From NCBI RefSeq assembly GCF_014518425.1, contig NZ_JACVCU010000007.1, positions 62,001-126,000 of the forward strand: a DNA stretch of 64,000 nucleotides, written 5' to 3'. This DNA comes from Terrabacter sp. MAHUQ-38 (GTDB lineage: Bacteria > Actinomycetota > Actinomycetes > Actinomycetales > Dermatophilaceae). Below the pieces are notes generated by a model that saw nothing but the letters and a program-made list of their open reading frames with translations, did not search any database and had not been told where the DNA came from. Below are positions 43,683 to 51,990 of the stretch, piece after piece. Numbering within the stretch: the first letter of the stretch is position 1; every line of letters starts with the position of its first letter. The translations under genes and the position numbers were made by a program.

Positions 43683-44783
43683 ATGGGCGTGATCATCGGG
43701 ATGGACCCGCACAAGCGCTCGGCCACGATCGAGGTCATCGATCAGACCGGTCGAGTGCTCGACGTGCGACGGTTCGACACGGACAAGGCCGGCTACGCGG
43801 AGATGCTGGCCGCTGGCCGTGCCCACGGTCAGGTGGGTGAGCGGGTGTGGGCCGTCGAGGGCTGCAACGGCATCGGCCGGCACATCGCGCACCGGCTCGT
43901 GCACGACGGTGAGCGTGTGGTCGACGTGCCGCCGAAGTTGTCGGCGCAGGTGCGGATCTTCGCCACCGGCATCGGTCGCAAGACCGACCCGGTCGACGCC
44001 CACTCGGTCGCCCTCGCCGCGCTGTACGCCCCGGCCGAGCCCGGCCTGCGGCCCGTGCTGGTAGAGGACGACCTGGTCGTGATGGGATTAATGGTTGACC
44101 GTCGCGACGAGCTAGGCCGGGCGCGCACGCAGACGGTCAACCGGCTGCATCGGCTTCTGCTGGAACTGATTCCGGGCGGCGCGAAGACATTCCTGTCCGC
44201 GCCGCAGGCCCGCGCGCTGGTCGCAACGGTCAAGCCGCGTGACCTCGTGGGCAAGACCAGGCGCCGGTTCGTCGTCGAGCTCATCACCGAGCTTGAGGGC
44301 ATCGACCGCAAGATCAAGACGGCCGACAAAGAGCTCGCCGCCCTCGTCCAGGAGCGCGGCTCGAGTCTGCTGGAGCTGACCGGGATCGGCCCGACCGGTG
44401 CGGCGCGGCTGCTGGCCGACGTCGGGGACATCCACCGGTTCCGCGACAAGGACCGCTTCGCCTCGTGGAACGGGACCGCGCCCCTGGACGCTTCTTCCGG
44501 CGCGCAGCAACGACACAGGCTGTCCCGGGCCGGCAACCGTCGGGTCAACCGGACGCTGCACATCATGGCCGTCGTGCAGCTGCGTAACCCGACACCTGGC
44601 CGGGAGTTCTACAACGCCCGCAAGGCCGGCGGCACGCCCTCGCTGATGGCGATGCGGTCGCTGAAGAGGCGCCTGTCGAACGTCGTGTACGCCCGCATGG
44701 TCGAGGACCAGAACCGTCGCGACCGCGCACGTCAGTCGGGTGAGGTGACGGGACCCGGGAGGGCACGGGGGCAACGACTCTGA
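43683..44783 (+). CDS. IS110-family transposase
   Basis: A 366-residue DEDD transposase. The N-terminal RuvC-like domain begins MGVIIGMDPHKRSATIEV (first Asp), with VWAVEGCNGIGRHIA (Glu) and KTDPVDAHSVALA (DxxD). A helical middle follows, and the C-terminal transposase_20 domain has ELTGIGPTGAARLLADVG and AGNRRVNRTLHIMAVVQLRN. The length and domains are complete, so this copy may still be active. The leader carries a bridge-RNA-like sequence. Confidence 0.93.
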   Translation: MGVIIGMDPHKRSATIEVIDQTGRVLDVRRFDTDKAGYAEMLAAGRAHGQVGERVWAVEGCNGIGRHIAHRLVHDGERVVDVPPKLSAQVRIFATGIGRKTDPVDAHSVALAALYAPAEPGLRPVLVEDDLVVMGLMVDRRDELGRARTQTVNRLHRLLLELIPGGAKTFLSAPQARALVATVKPRDLVGKTRRRFVVELITELEGIDRKIKTADKELAALVQERGSSLLELTGIGPTGAARLLADVGDIHRFRDKDRFASWNGTAPLDASSGAQQRHRLSRAGNRRVNRTLHIMAVVQLRNPTPGREFYNARKAGGTPSLMAMRSLKRRLSNVVYARMVEDQNRRDRARQSGEVTGPGRARGQRL

Positions 44784-45081
44784 CTCCAGCGTGACCGGCT
44801 CACAACCCCACACCGGTTCTTCGGACAAGCCACTTCCCGGACCCGCCACCACCCAGCGTAGAACCCCAGCCCTCGCTAGGTCTTGACCTAAAGGGGTGCC
44901 ACGAGCGGACGATCACCGCCGCACTTCGGAACAAATTGCGCTTTTGGACCATCGCGAACCATACCCGCAAGTAGCGCCAACCGGACTTTGTGGTTCCGCT
45001 GCGCAATCGCCACGAAGGGAGTATGCCGAAACGAGGGCCATCGCCAATTTGGCCCAATAACCACCTTCAGGAGGTGGACTC
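44784..45081. other. IS110 right end and promoter of a secreted protein
   Basis: The first part is the right flank of the IS110 element; the last part holds a strong GGAGGTGG ribosome site for the next gene. No other feature seen. Confidence 0.4.
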
Positions 45082-45675
45082 ATGATCCGATCACGCGGCA
45101 TGGCCCTCGCGGCGGCGCTTGCGGCCGGCTTGACCCTTCCGGCGCTCTCGCTGGCGGCCCCGGCTTCCGCGGCCCCCGCCGGGAACGGCCCATGGCACAC
45201 CGTCTACGACGAACCGTTCACCGACACCATCCAGGACTTCTGTGACGTCCCCGGTCTGACGGTGACTTACACGTTCGGCGGAGTCAACCAGATCCGGACT
45301 ACCCGCACCCTCGGCGTTGACGGTTTCCCTTATGAGACCTACTTCTACACCGCCAAGGAGTTGTATACCAACGTCGCCACCGGGGAGACAGTCACTGATG
45401 ACGGCGGGTACATGAGCCAGGACATCCGCCTCATTGACAACGGGGACGGCACGTTCACCCGTTACGTCTCCAACAAGGGCCAACACGTCCTGTACTCCGA
45501 CGATGGCGTCGTGCTTGCCCGCGCAGCCGGCATATTTAGCTACAACGTGGTCTACAACTACGCAGGCACCCCCTCCGACCCGTCCGACGACTTCAAGGTA
45601 GGACGCCCCTTCAACTTCAAGGACAAGGGCCTCAACATCGACTACTGCGCCGTCATCGTCGGCGCGATCGGCTGA
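45082..45675 (+). CDS. secreted protein of unknown function
   Basis: A 197-residue protein with a clear Sec signal (ALAAALAAGLTLPALSLAAPASA, cut near AAPAGN). The mature part is beta-rich (LTVTYTFGGVNQIRTTRT, GYMSQDIRLIDNGDGTF) with two Cys, at mature-region positions early and near the C-terminus (NIDYCAVIVG), which may form a disulfide. The NGDGTF loop is reminiscent of extracellular Ca-binding or adhesion-type beta proteins. No enzyme family is recognised. ATG 45082 has AGGAGGTGGA upstream. Confidence 0.7.
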   Translation: MIRSRGMALAAALAAGLTLPALSLAAPASAAPAGNGPWHTVYDEPFTDTIQDFCDVPGLTVTYTFGGVNQIRTTRTLGVDGFPYETYFYTAKELYTNVATGETVTDDGGYMSQDIRLIDNGDGTFTRYVSNKGQHVLYSDDGVVLARAAGIFSYNVVYNYAGTPSDPSDDFKVGRPFNFKDKGLNIDYCAVIVGAIG

Positions 45676-45977
45676 CTAGGAGGTCGCTAGGCGTATCGGC
45701 CAGCCCCCATCGGATCATCCGATGCGCGACGGGTACCCGCGAACCTGATCGAGTGCCCGCTCGGAACGGAGGGGCGATGGGGAGCGACGCGAATCCAACA
45801 GGTTGTTGGGCCCACCGGCACGACCTTGAACGCCCTGAATTCGGCATAAGGGTGAAAGTCTGGCGGGTCTGCAAGCGGCGGTAAGACGCGCCTCGTCGGC
45901 CAAGCCCGAACGAGCGGGATCGCGGCGTGATCGGATGCCGCAACAAAGTGCGATGGGATTGGGGGAATACTGCAGGG
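45676..45977. other. 300-base intergenic stretch with repeat copy B
   Basis: Contains dispersed repeat copy B at 45850-45905 and some GC-rich inverted segments. No gene. Confidence 0.4.
45850..45905 (+). repeat. dispersed island repeat, copy B
   Basis: Extended similarity with copy C: GGGTGAAA, then CAAGCGGCGGTAAGACGCGC and CTCGTCGGC. The flanking TCGGCAT is also shared. Confidence 0.65.
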
Positions 45978-46283
45978 ATGGATTTGCCCGAGGAGTTCGA
46001 GTGTGGCCTAAATCGTGTTGGCGACGTCGAGCGGGCCGAACATCACGTCGGTTCCTACATCGCGTTTGGGTTGGCCGCGATGTGTGCCATAGCCGCCGTG
46101 TTCGGTGCCGTTACAGGCCTCATCGACGGCGACTCCGATCCTGAGGGTGTGGTTGCCGCAGCTCTGGGAGCGATCGCCTTCGCTGCGGTTGGTGGATTCA
46201 GCAGGTTCATGACGTCACTGATCGGTCCCCGCGACAGCGAGAAGGTTCGACGATCGGGCGACGATGGGTCGGACTCGGAGTAG
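45978..46283 (+). CDS. small two-helix membrane protein
   Basis: A 101-residue protein with a short acidic N-terminus, two hydrophobic segments (YIAFGLAAMCAIAAVFGAV and GVVAAALGAIAFAAVGGF) separated by a DGDSDPE loop, and a charged tail (PRDSEKVRRSGDDGSDSE). The pattern is that of small integral membrane proteins with no known activity. ATG 45978 is used; a GTG/ATG extension upstream is less likely. Confidence 0.5.
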   Translation: MDLPEEFECGLNRVGDVERAEHHVGSYIAFGLAAMCAIAAVFGAVTGLIDGDSDPEGVVAAALGAIAFAAVGGFSRFMTSLIGPRDSEKVRRSGDDGSDSE

Positions 46284-46307
46284 CGCTCTGCGGCAGATCC
46301 GGACGTT

Positions 46308-46823
46308 CTAGCGCCAACGTCGTGTCCATAGTGCCCCCACGGACTGCGCCTGGCGGGCCTGGTCGAGGTGGGTGACGTCTAGCTCCTCGTCGACCTCCAA
46401 AGCCGCGAGTTGCTGGGCGTGGAGCATGTCGAACTCCGCATCGGTGAGGTGCACGTCTCGGGTTCGGGCGCGTAGCCACGCCGCTTCCAGCGAAATCGCG
46501 AGCCGGACCACGAACACGTCCGGCAAGAGCCGCCGGTACTCCGCGAGTGTGAACGTGTCGACCACGTCCGTGATCGTGACGTTGAATCCTGCGCCCGCGA
46601 AGTTCCGGGCGAGCGCGGCGGCGTTCCGGACCCCCAGCACGTGTTGTGCCTTCCCCTCGGTGCCGTCCCACGGAGCGGCACCGCCGTTCTTGACCAGCTG
46701 ACGGATGTCGTCAACGTCCAGGTAGGCGGTGCGGGGCGTCGTCTCAGCGAGAAACCGGGCCGTGACCGTCTTGCCTGCGGCCGGTCCGCCGGTGAGCAGC
46801 AGCGGGGGAAGGAGGGGAGCCAT
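46308..46823 (-). CDS. P-loop kinase-like (AAA_17/AAA_33) protein
   Basis: A 171-residue P-loop protein. Walker A is LLTGGPAAGKTVTARFLAE, a Walker-B-like acidic strand DVDDIRQLV follows, and late arginines (RLAISLEAAWLRARTRD) suggest the lid of a nucleoside- or sugar-kinase-like fold. Proteins like this are often annotated as zeta-toxin-like or chloramphenicol-phosphotransferase-like; neither can be claimed. ATG 46823 is preceded by a GGAAGGAGG ribosome site. Confidence 0.7.
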   Translation of the reverse strand: MAPLLPPLLLTGGPAAGKTVTARFLAETTPRTAYLDVDDIRQLVKNGGAAPWDGTEGKAQHVLGVRNAAALARNFAGAGFNVTITDVVDTFTLAEYRRLLPDVFVVRLAISLEAAWLRARTRDVHLTDAEFDMLHAQQLAALEVDEELDVTHLDQARQAQSVGALWTRRWR

Positions 46824-46923
46824 GGCTTTGAATGTACGAGCGCCGCAACGCATTTGGGGCCACCGGCGCCGCAGCGCAACCGTCGCGGCCGCACGCGGAC
46901 AGGGTCCAGGGGTCTGTGCTGGG

Positions 46924-47415
46924 TCAGAGGCGGTCGAGGGCTCGTAGATCGTGCAGGTCCACCGGCCTGGGCTCAAAGCCGGTCCGCAGCTCACGCAGTC
47001 GGGCCGCGCAGGCCACGACGACATCCCTGCCGCCGATCACACCCATCGTCCGGTCCCGGGCCGGGTGGATGAAGGCCTGCCCACCCAAACCGCGCTGGAC
47101 GCCGTCACCGTTGTCCTGGATCTCCATGGGATGCACGTCGACGCGGCCGTGCTCGCAGGCCAGCTCCACCCGGACCGGACGCCAGTCCTCGGTGACGTGA
47201 TATCCGCGACCTTGCAGCCACTCCAACAAGGGCGGGACGAAGGTCGAGTCGAGGAAGATGTCCAGGTCTCGGTGCTCTCGTGTTTCCCGAGCGATAAGGG
47301 CGTCGACGGCCCACCCTCCGTTCACCTGGTAGATCGCGCCGGCCGCGACCACCCAGTCGACGACCTCGGCCACCTCCGCCGCCCTCATCCACGTCGCAAC
47401 CGTCATGACCGTCAT
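46924..47415 (-). CDS. AadB/LinB-like nucleotidyltransferase domain protein
   Basis: A 163-residue nucleotidyltransferase-fold protein. The motif NGGWAVDALI...REHRDLDIFLD matches the GGWxxD...DLD pattern of aminoglycoside 2''- and lincosamide nucleotidyltransferases (metal-binding acids in DLDIFLD). Such proteins often occur as single-gene cassettes; whether this one confers resistance is unknown. It is preceded by its own ATG at 47415 and lies between two minus-strand genes. Confidence 0.7.
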   Translation of the reverse strand: MTVMTVATWMRAAEVAEVVDWVVAAGAIYQVNGGWAVDALIARETREHRDLDIFLDSTFVPPLLEWLQGRGYHVTEDWRPVRVELACEHGRVDVHPMEIQDNGDGVQRGLGGQAFIHPARDRTMGVIGGRDVVVACAARLRELRTGFEPRPVDLHDLRALDRL

Positions 47416-47513
47416 CGTGCCGCTGGAGGCGTCCCGCGGCCACCGAGTAACCCGGCCTCACGGCATGGTCGGACGAGCGTCCTACTCGCGTCATGAGAGG
47501 TCGATGCTCTCTC

Positions 47514-47993
47514 TCAGATGTCACCTGCGGAAGGGAAGTCGATGGCCTCCCGACCGGGCCGTCTGCCCCTCAGTCGGGCCTTTATGTATCCGAGTGGGTG
47601 GTGCATCGTGACCCCGAGGGACCGCCGATTGGGACCATCGGGATCGAGCTCAAGACTTGACGTGAGAACGACGCCATCGACGATGGCTCGGGTGATGCGT
47701 GAGGGACCAGTGCTCAGTGCGACCGCATTCCTAACGACGTCTTCGAGTGCCTCCACCTTCTCGTCATCGTCGTAGCCGAAGTCAGGGTGGACTTGCTGCC
47801 CGGCGAAGGACAGGAAGTACACCTCGCCGCCCGGTGTGACCTCGATGCTCGCCACGCGCTCGGGCCAGGCGTTGGCATGCAGTTCGAACACAAGGGGTTG
47901 TCCAGGCGCCCCTGCTGTCACGATCGTCCACGAGCAGTGCGGATACTGAGCCATCAGTCCGGGGAGGAGGGCTGTGAGCTCCGGAGTGTCCAC
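47514..47993 (-). CDS. hypothetical protein
   Basis: A 159-residue soluble protein with alpha/beta character: LPGLMAQYPHCSWTIVT, VASIEVTPGGEVYFLSFAG and a C-terminal basic stretch (GYIKARLRGRRPGREAID). No motif allows a function. It lies in the cargo zone among other single genes. Confidence 0.5.
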   Translation of the reverse strand: MDTPELTALLPGLMAQYPHCSWTIVTAGAPGQPLVFELHANAWPERVASIEVTPGGEVYFLSFAGQQVHPDFGYDDDEKVEALEDVVRNAVALSTGPSRITRAIVDGVVLTSSLELDPDGPNRRSLGVTMHHPLGYIKARLRGRRPGREAIDFPSAGDI

Positions 47994-48184
47994 GCATGCA
48001 ATTCAATCACTAGCGCTGAGCGCGATCGAGAAGGAATCCCTTCCTCCCAGTCGGGGCATGATCGGGCGGCTGGCCTGTGCTGGATCACTGCCGTTGCGCG
48101 TGCCGAGTACAGGCTTGACGCCATGATGTCGAAGGCGCGGTTCCGGGCCCGTGCCACGTCGCCGGCCATTGATACCCGTCTACT

Positions 48185-48580
48185 GTGTCCCTCGTGCAAG
48201 ACCCTGAAGGCCACCGAGCGGCACTGCAAGCACTCTGGTGCCCAGCTGGCATCCCGGCGGTTATGGCCGTCTCTGTGTGGACCTCATTCGCCATGGGGGA
48301 GGGCTGGCCCTTCGCTATCGCTATCGCGTTGGTGGCGCTCTTGGATCGCGCCTCGACCCGGTTCGTTCGGGCGTACGTTGACGAACACGGATCGACGACG
48401 TGGGGGCCGTACGAGGCTGTCAAGCCGTCGTACATGCGCTATTGGGCGCGGCGGGCCGATGTCGATTGGCGTTTTCCGTCGGCCTTGCTTTGGGCGGGCA
48501 TCGCCCTTCTTGCCTGCTTCTTCATCTTCTTGGCCGGTAACGCGGCTTGGGACTTTGCCGCCATGGTGACGTCTGGCTAG
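48185..48580 (+). CDS. small membrane protein
   Basis: A 131-residue protein with three hydrophobic segments (PAVMAVSVWTSFAM, FAIAIALVALL and LLWAGIALLACFFIFLAG) and a soluble loop between the second and third. No family recognised. GTG 48185 opens the frame, and no strong ribosome site is visible. Confidence 0.45.
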   Translation: MSLVQDPEGHRAALQALWCPAGIPAVMAVSVWTSFAMGEGWPFAIAIALVALLDRASTRFVRAYVDEHGSTTWGPYEAVKPSYMRYWARRADVDWRFPSALLWAGIALLACFFIFLAGNAAWDFAAMVTSG

Positions 48581-48646
48581 CCCACAACGCGGCATGTCCG
48601 TGCGTCGGGCTCGTGGGTGACGGCACTCGGTTGACACACTGCTTCG

Positions 48647-49210
48647 GTGGATGACTTGCAGGCACGCCTGATCGCTCAGTTCCGTTGGCGGTCGGATCCT
48701 CCGGTGTGGCCAGAGAGCGCCTCGTCCTACGCAGACGACAGCTCCTGGTGGCGCGACCCAGCGATTCTGAGCGGCCTAGGACCGGCACTCGCGACCGTTG
48801 TTCCAGGACCGGCCCCGACGGTCGTGTTGGGCACCGAGTCGCGAGGCAGTCTCCTCGGGCCGCTGGTTGCTATCCATTTGGGGGTGGGTTTCGCCGAGGT
48901 GCGCAAGGGGGCCGAACGGGCCTCGGATGATGATCGTTGGTGGACTCATCGAACGGCGCCTGACTATCGGGACCGCCACGTTGACCTCGCTGTGCGGCGT
49001 TCGGTGCTGCGGTCGGGCGACCACGTGTTGTTCGTCGACGACTGGGCTGCCACCGGCAGCCAGGCTCTCGCGTGCCGGAGCCTTGTCGGCATGGCTGGCG
49101 CGACATGGGCTGGGGCTGCCGTGATCGTCGACGGTCTGGAGAACTCGTCCCATCGTCGGACTCTGGGACTGCGCGGCGTCATCAACCTCAGAGACTTGCG
49201 ACACCGCTGA
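48647..49210 (+). CDS. phosphoribosyltransferase-fold protein
   Basis: A 187-residue protein of the type I phosphoribosyltransferase fold. The PRPP-binding loop is VLFVDDWAATGSQALAC, with the acidic pair DD and the following small residues; VVLGTESRGSLLGPLVA is the PPi loop. Adenine- or xanthine-type activity is possible, but the specificity hood cannot be identified. The start is GTG 48647. Confidence 0.75.
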   Translation: MDDLQARLIAQFRWRSDPPVWPESASSYADDSSWWRDPAILSGLGPALATVVPGPAPTVVLGTESRGSLLGPLVAIHLGVGFAEVRKGAERASDDDRWWTHRTAPDYRDRHVDLAVRRSVLRSGDHVLFVDDWAATGSQALACRSLVGMAGATWAGAAVIVDGLENSSHRRTLGLRGVINLRDLRHR

Positions 49211-49239
49211 ACGCGCTGGTCGCGGCAGATCCGCTCGAA

Positions 49240-49758
49240 TCAGCCGACGCGGGGCGAGTGGAAGATGAGCCTGTTCCCGAACGGATCAGGAAGGACGAGG
49301 TCATCACCCCAAGCCTGCCGGTCGATGCCCGGCCGCAGGGGATAGACCGCACTCGCTCCCAGCTCGTGCTGCAAGGCGGCAACGTCCGCTACCTCGATGC
49401 GCACCGCAGCGCCGGGGGTGGCATCGCCGTGGTGCTCGCTGAGGTGCAGAACGCAACGGCCGCGGGAGACCTGCCGATAGAGGGGCATCCCGTCGGCGAA
49501 GCGGTGCTCCCAGTCGACCGCGAAGCCGAGGTACTCGACATAGAACCGCTCGGCTTCCTCGCCCGGGAAGGTTCGCAGAATCGGAATCGTGGTTGGGCTG
49601 GCCGAGTCCGCAGCGGCAGCGCAGGTGTTCCAGTCGCGGTAGCCGAGTTGAGCAGCAACGAACTCAAGGGCCTGGCTGTGCCCGATAGCGGTGCCCTGGG
49701 CAGCCAGACCTGTCCGCAGCCGTGATGCCATCGTCTTCGGATCGGGGTGGGAAATCAT
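49240..49758 (-). CDS. glyoxalase/bleomycin-resistance-fold protein
   Basis: A 172-residue protein. An N-terminal helical region (HSQALEFVAAQLGYRDWN) precedes a VOC-type beta-alpha-beta module: ILRTFPGEEAERFYVEYLGFAVDWEHRF, LYRQVSRGRCVLHLSEHHG and LVLPDPFGNRLIFHSP. These are the usual vicinal-oxygen-chelate motifs. Function (drug binding or isomerase) is not determinable. ATG 49758 has an AAGGAG ribosome site at the usual distance. Confidence 0.75.
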   Translation of the reverse strand: MISHPDPKTMASRLRTGLAAQGTAIGHSQALEFVAAQLGYRDWNTCAAAADSASPTTIPILRTFPGEEAERFYVEYLGFAVDWEHRFADGMPLYRQVSRGRCVLHLSEHHGDATPGAAVRIEVADVAALQHELGASAVYPLRPGIDRQAWGDDLVLPDPFGNRLIFHSPRVG

Positions 49759-50342
49759 GACGAGTCTCCTTGACCGGCATGGGTCCGAGCGGGGCTCTCC
49801 GTTGCCCGGGGACCGCCGGCGGATTCCGTCGCTTCGATCACCAGAAGAACTGCGTCGGGACTTCACCGTCTCGGACTGGCCGAGGGAGAGGGCAGGCGCC
49901 CGTCAGCACGAGATCGACAGTACAACGAGCAAACGAGATTGGCGACCGATCATCGGCATGTGGGTGAAACCCGGGCGCGCCGACAAGCGGCGGTAAGACG
50001 CGCCTCGTCGGCTTAAGCTCGCGGCATTTACCGGACATCAGCATGCTGAACGCAGGGACGTGTCAAGTCGCATCGACTCAGTCCGGCGTCGATGCGGGCC
50101 TTCCGTCACCCGCTCATCGGCTGCTTGTTTCAACCCAGGATCGGCGCCCGGCAATGCTCGGTTCAGGCGTCCGGGCTGTCGCCCTCTCATCGGCTGCTCA
50201 CTCGCGGGTGTGGCTCCCTGGCCTCGCAGTCCTGGGCGTCGCCAGGGCGGGGAGAGGCTCAAGAGGGGTGTGCCAAGCTCTAAGCAGCGTTGCCTTCGCA
50301 GCTCGATGACCAGTCCGGTTCGAGCCAGCTAGCGAGAACACC
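49759..50342. other. intergenic stretch: repeat copy C and decayed IS110 leader
   Basis: No intact gene. Repeat copy C lies at 49962-50017, and from about 50110 the sequence is a homologue of the IS110 leader at 43450. Confidence 0.6.
49962..50017 (+). repeat. dispersed island repeat, copy C
   Basis: Shares CAAGCGGCGGTAAGACGCGC, CTCGTCGGC, the upstream GGGTGAAA and TCGGCAT with copy B. GCCGAC and GTCGGC flank the core and can pair. Confidence 0.65.
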
Positions 50343-50740
50343 GTGAGACAGCAGACATCGACTCGCGTTGTGATCGGGATGGACCCGAACAAGCGCTCGG
50401 TGACCGTCGAGGTGATGCGGCCCCGATGAGTCGGTCGCTACCGGTGGTCGATACGAGCCTGACCGGGCGGGCTATGGGGCCATGCTCGAGGTGGCGCGGA
50501 CGTGGCCCGAGCGGGTGTGGGCGGTCGAGGGTGGCAACGGCATCGGTCGTCACGTCGCCTTGCGCCTGCTCGTTGATGGGGAGCAGATCGTCGACGTCCC
50601 ACCTCGGCTGTCCGCCGGGTTCGGATGTTCGCGACCCGGCAGGGCCTAAGTCGGATGCGACGGATGCGCACTCGATCGCGCTGGTCGGGACCAGGATGGC
50701 CGGGTTGCTCCGGTGGTCAACGACGACCAGCTAGCGACGA
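50343..50740 (+). pseudogene. decayed IS110-family transposase
   Basis: GTG 50343 opens VVIGMDPNKRSVTVEVM and hits a stop at 50429. In another frame it resumes VWAVEGGNGIGRHVALRLL and then a DAHSIALVG-like segment, with several stops. The copy covers only about the first 125 of ~366 residues and has at least two frameshifts. Its leader is homologous to that of the intact copy at 43683, so both came from related elements. Confidence 0.75.
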
Positions 50741-50781
50741 CCTTAAGGAGGAGCCAGTCAGATTGCTACAGGATCTGCGAC

Positions 50782-50871
50782 ATGTCCACACCCGATGGTT
50801 ATGCGAACCGCGAGAGCAGTTGCCCTTACTGTGGCGACATGGAGCACCTGCTCAGCGTGCACGCGGGCTGA
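50782..50871 (+). CDS. candidate 29-residue CxxC peptide
   Basis: ATG 50782 starts a 30-codon frame whose middle reads SSCPYCGDMEHLL and which ends just before the convergent hydrolase gene. A single CPYC pair suggests a zinc-ribbon fragment, and the frame may be the remnant of a larger gene. No homologue recognised. Confidence 0.2.
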   Translation: MSTPDGYANRESSCPYCGDMEHLLSVHAG

Positions 50872-50877
50872 GCGGGC

Positions 50878-51840
50878 TCATGCGCGAGTGCGCTCCGTCA
50901 CCGTGGCGACGGTGACGGCGATGAGATCGATGGCGGCACCGACCGGCTCGAGGTTGGCGGGCCGGCCCAAGAAACCGTGCAGCATCGTCTTGACCAGCAC
51001 CTGCCGGACGTTCACTCCCGCGAGGGCCAGCGCCCCGGCAAACGCCTCGCTGGAGGGTCGCAGGTCGTCGTATTCGGCGTTCAGCGCGAGGACCGGGCAC
51101 AAGCCTTCGAGTGTTGCCAGCGCCGGGAACGCGTACCCGTCGGCTGTGCTGATTGGCCCGCCGAGGTAATTCCTGGCGAGGAACTGCCATTCGTCAGGCG
51201 GAAAGCGCAACGGCGGCGGCATGTCCTGCATGAGCGCCGCGAGTGACGCAGATGCTGGCGGAATCACGGCGTGTGCGACGGCGTAGGCAAGGACGAGATG
51301 GGCGGGTGCCCAGTCGTCCTCGTCGCGCAGCCTCAGTGTCGCGCCTGCAGCGAGGTTCCCGCCCGCGCTGGCTCCTCCGATCGAGATTCGGGTGCCGTCC
51401 ACGTCGAGGGACGATGCGTTTTCGCGGACCCAGCGCGCAGCGGCCACCACGTCGTCAAGGGGCACGGGGTAGGTACTCCCACTGGTGCACAGCCTGTAGT
51501 CGACGCTGACAACGACGATCCCGGCCCTGGCGACCAGCTCCCGAGCCACCCAGTCGGCCTCGGGGGTGTCAAGGTCGCCGGCCGAGAATGCCCCGCCGTG
51601 CATCCACACTAGACATGGCGCATGGCCGACTGGATCGGCTGGGTAGATCCGTACCGGCACGGGCCCGTGAGGCCCTGGGACTTGTTCCGTGCGCGTCGCG
51701 ACTGCGGGGGCCTCGTATTCGGGATGGTCCGTGTATGCCCGACGTCGGGCGGCTAGGTCGGGATTCTCGGAGAACTCACGGAACGACGAAATGCCCTCCA
51801 GGAGGGGGAGCCTGCTTGCCAGGGTGGGGTGGATGGGCAT
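50878..51840 (-). CDS. alpha/beta hydrolase (HSL-type esterase)
   Basis: A 320-residue hydrolase of the hormone-sensitive-lipase group. The oxyanion motif HGGAF lies in LVWMHGGAFSAG, the nucleophile elbow is IGGASAGGN, and the acid and His are in the C-terminal part (ALNAEYDDLRP, MLHGFLG). No signal peptide, so it acts inside the cell on small acyl or aryl esters; in this operon it may release acyl groups from a sugar conjugate. It is the most distal gene of the minus-strand catabolic operon. Confidence 0.88.
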   Translation of the reverse strand: MPIHPTLASRLPLLEGISSFREFSENPDLAARRRAYTDHPEYEAPAVATRTEQVPGPHGPVPVRIYPADPVGHAPCLVWMHGGAFSAGDLDTPEADWVARELVARAGIVVVSVDYRLCTSGSTYPVPLDDVVAAARWVRENASSLDVDGTRISIGGASAGGNLAAGATLRLRDEDDWAPAHLVLAYAVAHAVIPPASASLAALMQDMPPPLRFPPDEWQFLARNYLGGPISTADGYAFPALATLEGLCPVLALNAEYDDLRPSSEAFAGALALAGVNVRQVLVKTMLHGFLGRPANLEPVGAAIDLIAVTVATVTERTRA

Positions 51841-51990
51841 GGTCGGTCCTCTCGTTGCACCGGTGTCGCGGCATCTACGGCGGTGCCCCGCCGGCGGGTC
51901 GAGCGGCGGCTTGTCCGGTCGGGGCCTTCCGTCGCTGTCTTGGTTGGCGACGCCTGAAGGGTCGAAGCAGGGCGACGTGGGCAGCATCTG

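Noticed and set aside
45676-45977. CRISPR or tandem repeats in the island gaps
   Set aside because: The repeats are single, unspaced copies kilobases apart; no regular spacers exist.
46308-46823. Naming the P-loop protein a zeta toxin or chloramphenicol phosphotransferase
   Set aside because: Only Walker A and a generic fold are visible; no antitoxin or specific residues support it.
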